Shown piece by piece: positions 25,935 to 34,082 of a stretch of 64,000 bases of DNA. The stretch's first letter is position 1. Every line of letters starts with the position of its first letter. The stretch lies in NCBI GenBank assembly GCA_023412475.1, contig JAEYNR010000079.1:62001-126000 (forward strand), in the 5' to 3' direction. Source of the stretch: Fibrobacterota bacterium. Lineage in GTDB: Bacteria; Fibrobacterota; Chitinivibrionia; Chitinivibrionales; Chitinispirillaceae. Under the pieces are notes generated by a model. That model was not told where the DNA came from. It made no database searches and worked only from the letters and a program-made list of their open reading frames with translations. Position numbers and translations under genes: made by a program.

Positions 25935-28900
25935 ATGGAATCACAAGTAAGCGAAAAAAAGTCCCTGTCTGAGGATTTATGCACTCTTTTTGATCTGGAG
26001 AGTGAATTCTCGGTAATATCGGGAGATGATCTGAAAATATTTCAGGGCTTTGCTGAATATAACAATGTTTCCGGCAGCGTGGTGCTGATTGCAGCTTTTG
26101 CCACACTGATGTTTCGTTATCAGAATGAGGAACAATATTTAGTCAGGATTCAACTGGGAAAGGACTCTTTACAAAGAAAGTCCGACTTTTTTAGCTTTAA
26201 GCTCAGAAGTGATCTTTCGATCTGTGAGCTTATTGCTGATGTATGTGCAACTGTCAAAAAAAACCGGAGATGGAGAGAGCTGATAAATCATTCAAATGAG
26301 TTTATCCCTTTTTTCTGTAGTATTGCTTCAGAAGAAGCAGAGCAGGCAGTTGCCATGTCTGCTTTTTTCGAATCATCGATGAGTAACAGCATAATTATTA
26401 ACAATGCCGGATATGATCAGAAATGTATTCCAGCATACTGGTATGATCATTTTACTGTGTTGATTAAGGATTTCACTACTAACCCTGCAACAAGAATTTC
26501 ATTGCTGAAAATGCTCTCTGATCGGGAGTTGGAAAAGATTAAAAGCTGGAGCGTATCATTTGTAGATAAACAGATATCCATTGCTTCAACTTTGCCTCAA
26601 TTATTTGAAACCACGGTAAAGACATTTGGGCATAGAGCTGCACTGCAATGCAGAGGAGTACAAATAAACTATAGAGAGTTTAATACCCGATCTAATGCTT
26701 TGGCCAGGCTATTACAATCCAGAGGTGTTAAGAGGGGCTCATTTGTAGCTATTTTGCTTCCACGCTCAGAAAATGTATTTATTGCAATAATGGGTGTACT
26801 AAAGGCAGGTGCAGCCTATGTGCCAATAGATCCCAGATCCCCCTCAGACCGTATCAGCTATATCCTTCAGGATGCTGAGGTAAAAATGGTCATCACTGAT
26901 TCGATGCTTAAGAAACAGAATGATCTGAGCTGTGAATGTATAACCATAGAAAATCTTTCCGAAAAACTTCAAAGATACAGTACTGAGAATCTAAATTCTA
27001 ATGAGAGAAAATTAACTGCCGATGACCCGGCTTATGTTATTTACACTTCAGGGACTACCGGTAAACCAAAGGGAGTGGTTCTTCTACATCGGACCGTGTG
27101 CAATTTGATACGTGGTGAAAGCTATCTGTTTAATGTAAATCAAAGTGATAGAGTTTTTCAGGGCTTTTCGGTTTCTTTCGATGCCTCGGTGGAAGAGATG
27201 TGGCTGGCATGGTATAGCGGGGCTCTTCTGGTGGCTGCTACCAAATCAGAGGCTCTGTCGGGACCGGACCTGGTAAAATTTCTCGATAAACAGAAAGTGA
27301 CTGTTTTCTCTACTGTGCCTACCCAGATATCAATGATGCAGACTCCTGTAGAATCAGTGAGAATACTTATTCTGGGAGGTGAAGAGTGTCATCTTAAAGC
27401 AATTAACCCCTGGCTTGACGGCAAGCGAAAGGTATTTAATACTTATGGCCCAACTGAAGCTACTGTTATCGCTACAAGTGGCGAATGCAGAAAGGGAATA
27501 AAGCCATCCATTGGAAGACCTGCCCCAAACTATGCTGTTTTTATCCTCGACTCAAATCTTGAACCTGTTGCGCCTGGAATGACTGGTGAGCTTTGTATAG
27601 GCGGACATTGTCTTGCAAAGGGATATCTTAACAGAGAGGAACTCACAGCTCAAAAATTTATCAAGCCCTCATTTGAGCTGAGTAATGACTTTCCTCAAAA
27701 GCTATACAGAACAGGTGATAGGGCACGTTTTGCTTCAGATGGCAGTATATTGTTTGCAGGGCGCATAGATGATCAGGTAAAGCTCAGAGGTCAGAGAATA
27801 GAGCTGGGAGAGATTGAAGAAACTATCGTAAAAGCGACTCAGGCACGTCAAGTGGCCGTTGCTCTGTGCACTAATGCACAGGATATACAATCTCTTGTCG
27901 CTTACATTGTTCCAGAGGAAGATAAAAAAATAGATGAAAAAGAACTGCGTAACTCTCTTAAAAATTTCCTTCCCTCCTATATGATCCCAGGGCAGTTTCT
28001 GTTCTTTGATGCATTACCAGTGCTGCCCAGTGGTAAAATTGACCGTAAAAAATTACCCACATTAAATACTACAGAAACTAAGGTAAACAGGATGATTATT
28101 GAGCCGCGAAATGCTTTCGAAAATAGGATCCATGAAATTTGGCAAAAATACTTTGATCGAAAAGACATTTCTGTTACAGATGATTTCTTTGACATTGGAG
28201 GTCATTCTCTGCTTGCTGCCACTATCGTGTCTGAGTTAAGAAACAATGATGGAATGAAAGATTTGCCTTTGCAATATATTTATCAGTACAAAACGATTGA
28301 AGCATTGGCATTGGTTCTTCAAAAGGAAACAGAAGTCAGGTCCTCAAAAGCTGTAGCTGGAGAAAATGAAACTCAGAGTATAAATAATGCTCCTGTGAAA
28401 CTGTGGAAACGCGCAGCTTGTGGCCTTATGCAGACAGTGGCGCTTTACCCGATATTCATGCTGTTCTCTACACCATTGATTATTCCCTTTATCATAGATT
28501 TTTTTAATCCTGAAGTAGAAGTTACAGAATGGGTGATAGTTTCATTTGTTTCGATGGTGCTGCTTTTACCAGCGGTGATAATTATGTCAATTATAGGAAA
28601 ATGGTTAATTGTCGGAAGATTTAAATCTGGAAGCTACCCTCTGTGGAGTTTTTTCTATCTCAGATTCTGGTTTGTAAGTCGATTAATGGATCTGGTTCCT
28701 ACCCGCATTATGAGAGGTACACCATTTCTGACCTGGTATTACCGGTTGTTGGGAGCGAAAATAGGTAGAAATGTTCATATGGGTTCTGACAGATTCAGGG
28801 TGTGTGATATGGTTTCCATTGGAAACAATACCAGTATCAATGCTGATGCGCATCTTATGGCCTATAAAGTATCAAATGGAAAGGTTCATATAGGACCGAT

Positions 28901-30524
28901 AAGTATTGGTAAAAACTGTATGGTGGGGACTCGTTCAGTATTGACTGAAAACTCCAAAATGGAAGATTTCTCGGAATTGGCAGAATTATCACTGCTTCCC
29001 ACAGGTGCAACTATAAAAACTGGAGAACAGTGGGAAGGTTCACCTGCAGCCAGAATGGATAATTCAAAAAAACAAAACAGAGAGTTTGAAAAGTACGCAG
29101 CTTCACTTAGACCCACAGTATCATATAAGATATCTTTTTCAATGGCTTTTTTACTGGTACTTATTCTTCCGGTTTTGTTGTTAATTCCATGGACAATTGT
29201 GGCTTTTAACCTGTATGTAAACTATGGTCTCCTTCATACATTTGCCTCCACAATACCTTTAGCAGCATTGTATACAATATCTTTTTGTATTTCAGTAGCT
29301 ATAGTGAAAAAAATATTATCGCCAAAGGATGGCGCAACCAGCTATCCAGTTTACAGCAAAGAGTACATAAGGAAATGGGTAGTTGATACTCTTGTGCAGT
29401 TGAGTCTTATGACAGTGCAACCGCTTTACGCGACCATTTTTCTTCCCTTGTGGCTAAGGATGTTGGGAGCGAAAATCGGAAAAAGAGCTGAAATCTCTAC
29501 AGTTGATCACATAACTGCTGACCTGCTTAGTGTGGAGGAGGGCAGTTTTGTAGCAGATTCAGCCAGTGTAGGCCCCGCTGTGGTTAGAAATGGAACTGTG
29601 CATGTGGGAAAAACGGTGGTAGGAAAGAGATCCTTTGTTGGAAACAGTGCCTTGATTCCTATTGGGACAAGCATTGGGAATAACTGCCTGATAGGTGTTC
29701 TTTCAAAACCCCCCCAGGAATGTGCATACCAGACAATTAATGACACCAACTGGCTAGGATCTCCACCCATGATACTGCCTAAACGGCAGGAAAGTCAGCA
29801 GTTTGAATTGAAAAAAACATTCGACCCTCCTTGTTATATGGTAATACTTCGGGGAATAGTGGAGTTTTTTAAAATTACTGTTCCGCCTGCATTGACCAGT
29901 TGCTGCTTTATTTTCTCTTACTGGTTTATGTCCGAAATACTTGGACCAGTAGCTTCACTGGGTGCTTATATTTTGTTTTGTCCGGTAGTAATATTTGGCT
30001 CTTCAATAACTGTTACAATGGTTACTGTAATTTTAAAGTGGTTGCTGGTTGGTAGGTATCGTCAATTGCAAAAACCTCTGTGGAGTCTTTTTATCTGGAA
30101 AAACGAGTTTATAAATTCCCTCTGTGAGAATATGGCATTTCCTTTGTTATTGCAAATGATACAGGGGACTCCATTTTTGCCTGCTTTTTTTCGCCTGTTG
30201 GGCTGCCGGATAGGTAAAAACGTTTTTATGGAAACTACCGAAATAACCGAATTTGACCTGGTACATATAGATGATAATGCATCGTTGAATTACGGCTGCA
30301 CGATTCAGACACATCTTTTTGAAGACAGGGTAATGAAGATGTCCAATTTGTATATAGGTAAAAATACTACCATAGGGCCTATGTCTGTAGTTCTCTATGA
30401 TTCCTCTATGAAAAACGGAGCGGTATTGGATGGGCTATCTTTGCTTATGAAAGGTGAAACGTTGCCCTCCTCATCCGCATGGTTTGGTATTCCCGCCCGT
30501 TCACAGGCTAATATTGGTAGCTGA
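25935..30524 (+). CDS. Pls/PosA-type single-module non-ribosomal peptide synthetase (poly-amino-acid synthetase-like)
   Basis: 1529 residues. The first 190 look like a shrunken condensation-domain C-terminus (VLIAAFATLMFRYQNEEQY and later LSDRELEKIKSWS before LPQLFE). The adenylation domain (about 215-725) has YTSGTTGKPKGV, FDASVEEMW with the amino-group-binding Asp, NTYGPTEATV, YRTGDRAR, GRIDDQVKLRGQRIELGE and LPSGKIDRKKLP. A carrier domain carries Ser758 in GGHSLLA. The rest is a threefold repeat of a membrane block (about 830-890, 1065-1120, 1305-1370) and a left-handed beta-helix-like block (starting near 940, 1178 and 1423). This is the layout of epsilon-poly-L-lysine synthetase and its relatives. 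Prediction: it activates one amino acid and polymerises or conjugates it at the inner membrane. The substrate is not known. Confidence 0.9.
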   Translation: MESQVSEKKSLSEDLCTLFDLESEFSVISGDDLKIFQGFAEYNNVSGSVVLIAAFATLMFRYQNEEQYLVRIQLGKDSLQRKSDFFSFKLRSDLSICELIADVCATVKKNRRWRELINHSNEFIPFFCSIASEEAEQAVAMSAFFESSMSNSIIINNAGYDQKCIPAYWYDHFTVLIKDFTTNPATRISLLKMLSDRELEKIKSWSVSFVDKQISIASTLPQLFETTVKTFGHRAALQCRGVQINYREFNTRSNALARLLQSRGVKRGSFVAILLPRSENVFIAIMGVLKAGAAYVPIDPRSPSDRISYILQDAEVKMVITDSMLKKQNDLSCECITIENLSEKLQRYSTENLNSNERKLTADDPAYVIYTSGTTGKPKGVVLLHRTVCNLIRGESYLFNVNQSDRVFQGFSVSFDASVEEMWLAWYSGALLVAATKSEALSGPDLVKFLDKQKVTVFSTVPTQISMMQTPVESVRILILGGEECHLKAINPWLDGKRKVFNTYGPTEATVIATSGECRKGIKPSIGRPAPNYAVFILDSNLEPVAPGMTGELCIGGHCLAKGYLNREELTAQKFIKPSFELSNDFPQKLYRTGDRARFASDGSILFAGRIDDQVKLRGQRIELGEIEETIVKATQARQVAVALCTNAQDIQSLVAYIVPEEDKKIDEKELRNSLKNFLPSYMIPGQFLFFDALPVLPSGKIDRKKLPTLNTTETKVNRMIIEPRNAFENRIHEIWQKYFDRKDISVTDDFFDIGGHSLLAATIVSELRNNDGMKDLPLQYIYQYKTIEALALVLQKETEVRSSKAVAGENETQSINNAPVKLWKRAACGLMQTVALYPIFMLFSTPLIIPFIIDFFNPEVEVTEWVIVSFVSMVLLLPAVIIMSIIGKWLIVGRFKSGSYPLWSFFYLRFWFVSRLMDLVPTRIMRGTPFLTWYYRLLGAKIGRNVHMGSDRFRVCDMVSIGNNTSINADAHLMAYKVSNGKVHIGPISIGKNCMVGTRSVLTENSKMEDFSELAELSLLPTGATIKTGEQWEGSPAARMDNSKKQNREFEKYAASLRPTVSYKISFSMAFLLVLILPVLLLIPWTIVAFNLYVNYGLLHTFASTIPLAALYTISFCISVAIVKKILSPKDGATSYPVYSKEYIRKWVVDTLVQLSLMTVQPLYATIFLPLWLRMLGAKIGKRAEISTVDHITADLLSVEEGSFVADSASVGPAVVRNGTVHVGKTVVGKRSFVGNSALIPIGTSIGNNCLIGVLSKPPQECAYQTINDTNWLGSPPMILPKRQESQQFELKKTFDPPCYMVILRGIVEFFKITVPPALTSCCFIFSYWFMSEILGPVASLGAYILFCPVVIFGSSITVTMVTVILKWLLVGRYRQLQKPLWSLFIWKNEFINSLCENMAFPLLLQMIQGTPFLPAFFRLLGCRIGKNVFMETTEITEFDLVHIDDNASLNYGCTIQTHLFEDRVMKMSNLYIGKNTTIGPMSVVLYDSSMKNGAVLDGLSLLMKGETLPSSSAWFGIPARSQANIGS

Positions 30525-30544
30525 ATTGCGATTCTATTGATTTG

Positions 30545-30566
30545 ACCCTGCTTTAAAAAGCAGGGT
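30545..30566 (+). terminator. Perfect 10-bp hairpin after the synthetase gene
   Basis: ACCCTGCTTT and AAAGCAGGGT form a perfect stem around AA, followed by only TT before CC. The T-run is too short for a strong terminator, so it may act as an attenuator or an mRNA end-protecting hairpin between the synthetase and the next gene. Confidence 0.55.
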
Positions 30567-30630
30567 TTCCAGGGGGAAATCCTTATGGAAAAAATCTTGT
30601 AGTAATTTTCACACACTTAAGGAGGTGAGC

Positions 30631-31380
30631 GTGTTGTCAAACAAAAAGGAACTCGCAGGATTATTCGCCATTGTCTTTCTGCTATTTATTTCTCAAAAAG
30701 CATTTCCAGTAAATACTGTGGAGACATTCAATCCCCAAAGCGGATATTTTTCCATTGACTTTGGAGTCACTGAAATGCAATCGGGGCTAAATACCTCGAA
30801 AGTAAAATCCAAGGCAATACTGGGCAAAGGGCTTAACCCCTTCATTAGCGCTTATATGGGAGTGCAATTGCAGGGAATCCAATACTTGAGCTATGGCTGG
30901 AGCGGGCTGTTTATGGGTGCAATAAGCAAATTGTATTCACATAATCATTTCTCTTTTGATCTGACCCTGGAAGCCGGGCTGTTTAGCTATCTGTTTTATG
31001 CTGCTCCCGGAATAGAGCTCAATTTTGATCTGGCCCCCGATCAGCAGTTTATGGGGTTTTATATGGATGTAATTGAAAATATTACAGGAGCAGATATCGA
31101 TGATTCGAGTGGCGTTTACAGATTTACTCCAGAAACCGAGCTTAATATGGGTTATTATATAAGCTTTATCGAAGGGCAGCAACTGCATATACGCTTTGAT
31201 CAACGCTTCAGACATAATCCTGCTTTTGGTGAACGCAAGTATGAAATTGATGCACTCAGGCTGGGATATAACATGATGATGTCTGATGGTTTCCAGATTC
31301 AAACAGAGTTCGAATATCAGATACCGATGGAAAGAGAAAAAAACCGGTACGGGTTCAGGGTTGGCCTGGTTAAATGGTAA
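30631..31380 (+). CDS. Exported protein, predicted outer-membrane beta-barrel, family unknown
   Basis: About 249 residues. The chosen GTG at 30631 is five bases after a perfect AGGAGG; a GTG at 30625 would overlap that site. A signal peptide (LAGLFAIVFLLFISQKAFPV) is followed by alternating aromatic-rich strands (GYFSIDFGVTEMQ, HFSFDLTLEAGLFSYLFY, FQIQTEFEYQIP) and it ends in GFRVGLVKW, a C-terminal aromatic of the barrel type. No family recognised. About 100 bases from the synthetase on the same strand, so it could take part in exporting that enzyme's product. Confidence 0.75.
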   Translation: MLSNKKELAGLFAIVFLLFISQKAFPVNTVETFNPQSGYFSIDFGVTEMQSGLNTSKVKSKAILGKGLNPFISAYMGVQLQGIQYLSYGWSGLFMGAISKLYSHNHFSFDLTLEAGLFSYLFYAAPGIELNFDLAPDQQFMGFYMDVIENITGADIDDSSGVYRFTPETELNMGYYISFIEGQQLHIRFDQRFRHNPAFGERKYEIDALRLGYNMMMSDGFQIQTEFEYQIPMEREKNRYGFRVGLVKW

Positions 31381-31430
31381 CTGCTTTTCTTAACTAAAAA
31401 GCCGATATTCACCCTATAAGGAGAATGAGT

Positions 31431-32834
31431 ATGAGAATTATCTGCAGGAAATTGATAATATTAAAAACTGCACTTTTATTGATGGCTTTTGGGACTTCAG
31501 TTCTATTCGCCCAAAACCCAACTTCATTAAAAGATAAAAATAGAGAAGATGTTATCATAGAGGAGGTTTGGAAAGGATATAGCTGGTCTAGCAATAAACG
31601 GCGGACTTTGACTTACGATTTTACAGGAAACTGCATCAGTGAAATGACGGAGAAATGGAATGGTTCAAAATGGGAAAAAGAATCTCTGATTCAATCCTCC
31701 TATGATGATTTGCATTATAAAGTCTGTCTAATGGTACATAAAAGAAACAGCAGTTCAACCGGTTGGGAGCTCATGGAAGGTTACCGCATGCTGATCGATA
31801 CCATTAAAGGAAAGTCAGAAAGAGTAGTTCTTTACGATGCACAATGGGATGCTGCAAAGAAACAATGGTTCGCTCCCGACAGTATCTTCTATGATAAAAA
31901 AGGAAGAGTGATAAAAACTGTTAATATTGAAAAGTTCTATTCTAATGAAAAAAACGATTCCTTTCACATCGTAAATACAGTAACAAATAATTATCTTAAC
32001 AACAACTCCTGGGTGGAGACCAATAAAAAATGGCGCTCTGATACGAAAAAAGCTGAATCGGAGAGATACAGATACCGAAAGGTAGGTAATTCAGCTCCTC
32101 AGGAATTTGCAATAGATTACTGGGATAATACAATGAACAGATGGATTGCCAACACTGCAAAGCTTTTTCGAAATGTAGAAGGAAACCAGATAAAAACTGA
32201 TAGTCTGGAAGAGTATATTGATGATGAATTTGTTCCGGTATACACCTCTTCGCAAATACACGATACAAATGGCAATCTGCTGATGCATCGGTTTTGGCAA
32301 AAAAGTCTGGATGAGCAAACAAAAAAATGGGACGGCAAATATTGGAAATGGGAACGTAACTATAATTCAAGTACTAAAAGTTATACCGTAGCAGAATCTC
32401 TATTTGTAGCTGACAACAGCGGAGAAAAATGGAATTTAGTAAGCTACGAAAATAAAACCTATAAAGTACCATCTTCAGGAGATATTATTGAGTGGGGACA
32501 ACTTGAAGACATTTCCAATGTCTGGCAGTATGAGAAATACTTCGATACACTTACTATTGGAGGAGTGTTTCTCAATGGAGAATTTTACTACGATGAAGAA
32601 ATGAAGAAATGGATTCCTACCCTCAGATATAGTATCAATAAAGAGCCTGACAGTACTGTAATAACTACTGAACTTCTTGATTTGCGAAATAACGAATGGA
32701 AAAAGGATTCCCTTTTTGTAGTGCGACTCGATTCTGAAGGTAAAACCATAAGCAGAGTCAATTATATCTGGACCAGATCAGGAGTACTCAATGGAAACTG
32801 GATCAAGGCCAGCCGAATGACTTATATAAAGTAA
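31431..32834 (+). CDS. Secreted tryptophan-rich repeat protein, function unknown
   Basis: About 467 residues from the ATG at 31431, seven bases after AAGGAG. Signal peptide TALLLMAFGTSVLFAQ. The mature part is built of loosely repeated units of about 50-70 residues with the pattern W-x-x-x-x-K-W, polar turn, Y/F-rich strand (EKWNGSKWEKES, AQWDAAKKQWFAPDS, DYWDNTMNRWIAN, NEWKKDSLFV). It resembles RHS/wall-associated beta-strand repeats in rhythm only. No enzyme motif and no sorting domain. Likely cell-surface or extracellular; follows the barrel protein on the same strand by 50 bases. Confidence 0.75.
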   Translation: MRIICRKLIILKTALLLMAFGTSVLFAQNPTSLKDKNREDVIIEEVWKGYSWSSNKRRTLTYDFTGNCISEMTEKWNGSKWEKESLIQSSYDDLHYKVCLMVHKRNSSSTGWELMEGYRMLIDTIKGKSERVVLYDAQWDAAKKQWFAPDSIFYDKKGRVIKTVNIEKFYSNEKNDSFHIVNTVTNNYLNNNSWVETNKKWRSDTKKAESERYRYRKVGNSAPQEFAIDYWDNTMNRWIANTAKLFRNVEGNQIKTDSLEEYIDDEFVPVYTSSQIHDTNGNLLMHRFWQKSLDEQTKKWDGKYWKWERNYNSSTKSYTVAESLFVADNSGEKWNLVSYENKTYKVPSSGDIIEWGQLEDISNVWQYEKYFDTLTIGGVFLNGEFYYDEEMKKWIPTLRYSINKEPDSTVITTELLDLRNNEWKKDSLFVVRLDSEGKTISRVNYIWTRSGVLNGNWIKASRMTYIK

Positions 32835-32869
32835 CTACAATGCTATCTGATGGCAAAAAAACACACAAT

Positions 32870-33002
32870 AATATCTAATAAGAAAAGCAAGAATTAATAT
32901 CATAACAATAAGACAATCAGAAGTAACCAGAAAGAAATATCTAAACCAGGAACCGGAATTTTAGTTACTGATTTTTATCTCTGGCTTTTCTGATTAGATA
33001 TT
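32870..33002. repeat. Long imperfect inverted repeat of a dispersed intergenic family
   Basis: The left arm AATATCTAATAAGAAAAGC (32870-32888) pairs with GCTTTTCTGATTAGATATT (32984-33002) with two mismatches. A third copy of the right-arm word (CTGATTAGATTTTCTC) lies at about 33031-33048. Its left half aligns with 668 onward, which also begins AATATCTAAT and later repeats AAATATCTAAAC. Confidence 0.65.
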
Positions 33003-33314
33003 TTTTTCTGATCTTCTCTGTTTGTTTTTATCTGATTAGATTTTCTCTTTCCTATTTAATAAATAGATCTTTTAGGCCAATAGATCACTCTTATTTATAC
33101 TTTAGGATAAGATGAGATTCCCAGGCTAGTAGCCTTGGGCTGACAGGATGGTGGGGCACATTGGAATAAGGACAATCCTAGCCAATGGTTTCCTAACCTG
33201 GGCAATATTTGATTTAAAAAATCGGACGATTGACACTGTAGTTCTTTAGGCGTATGGCATCCGCTGTAAAGCCTCAGTGGTAAACCGCTTATCTTGCCGC
33301 AATCTGCTTAACAG

Positions 33315-33397
33315 CCTTGGAATCCTGTGGCTTTCGAAAGCTTTCACATATCACCTTTGGATATGCCCTTCCTTTCGAAAGCCACAGGATTCCAAGG
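33315..33397. repeat. Perfect 26-bp inverted repeat with 31-base centre
   Basis: The left arm (33315-33340) starts CCTTGGAATCCTGTGG and ends CTTTCGAAAG; the right arm (33372-33397) is its exact complement, ending CCAAGG. The centre contains a smaller CATATC/GATATG pairing. No T-run follows. It is too perfect and long for an ordinary terminator and could be a small non-autonomous element or a recombination product. Confidence 0.85.
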
Positions 33398-33439
33398 TTT
33401 GCTGTGCGTAGCATAGTCAATTAATAGTTCGAATTAGGT

Positions 33440-34069
33440 TTAGTTAATCTTAAAGGTGGGAACCGGATTTTTCAGCCCGGTAATTGCTCTGGCAAAATAG
33501 CGATTCTTCCGATTTCTGAAGGAAAAACCATGGTGTAAAGAAGAAAGCTGTTTGTAGCTTATCAGCCTCTGCCCCTTCATATTTGTATTAACAAGCAGTC
33601 CTTTTTTGTTATAACCAACTATAAGGAAAAAATGATCGAGAAACCAATTCGGTTTCTCATCAGGATATATTTTGACTCCGCAGAGCACCGGATAATGGGA
33701 GTCCAACATTTTCCTTATCCAGATAAAAAAGTCATCCAAATCCTTGTCTTTACCTTTCCAGGGGAGATATTTGATGGAAAGCTCTTTTAAAGCCACATCA
33801 ATTTCATCCATATAAATGTCTGAGTGGCTGGGAGAACCGGCTCGGTTTATACTTTTCTGAGATATCTCAACTCCATAGAAAGCCAATGCCATCTGAATGC
33901 TAGTTTCGGCACACCACCCAACACCCTTGTCGGGTCTTTTAGGATCCCAGCCACGATCTGCGATGTTAAGATTGACGATCATAGTGTCACTCTGCAATCC
34001 CCATTTTTCTGCACAGTCTAGAAATGAGGCAATGGATAAGATAATAAGAATTGAAGTTAAATTGATCAT
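33440..34069 (-). CDS. Exported C39-like cysteine peptidase domain protein
   Basis: About 209 residues from the chosen ATG at 34069; a frame open to 34258 would overlap the preceding gene heavily and hide the signal peptide SMINLTSILIILSIASFLDC. The papain-like C39 pattern is present: GWCAETSIQMALAFYG with the catalytic cysteine, DHFFLIVGYN with the histidine, and NTNMKG supplying the third residue. It starts 13 bases after the FAD oxidoreductase gene and is probably co-transcribed. Substrate unknown; could trim an exported protein or peptide. No ABC exporter is fused or adjacent, so it is not a bacteriocin leader peptidase of the usual type. Confidence 0.72.
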   Translation of the reverse strand: MINLTSILIILSIASFLDCAEKWGLQSDTMIVNLNIADRGWDPKRPDKGVGWCAETSIQMALAFYGVEISQKSINRAGSPSHSDIYMDEIDVALKELSIKYLPWKGKDKDLDDFFIWIRKMLDSHYPVLCGVKIYPDEKPNWFLDHFFLIVGYNKKGLLVNTNMKGQRLISYKQLSSLHHGFSFRNRKNRYFARAITGLKNPVPTFKIN

Positions 34070-34082
34070 AGAAAGCCAGATC

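Larger units (their letters stand above)
32835..33439. other. Gene-free region rich in inverted repeats
   Basis: Contains the degenerate hairpin at 32870-33002, a smaller stem near 33120-33139 (CCCAGGCT/AGCCTTGGG around AGT) and the 26-bp perfect inverted repeat at 33315-33397. Genes on both sides converge here, so at least one structure may terminate transcription. No coding sequence recognised. Confidence 0.6.
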
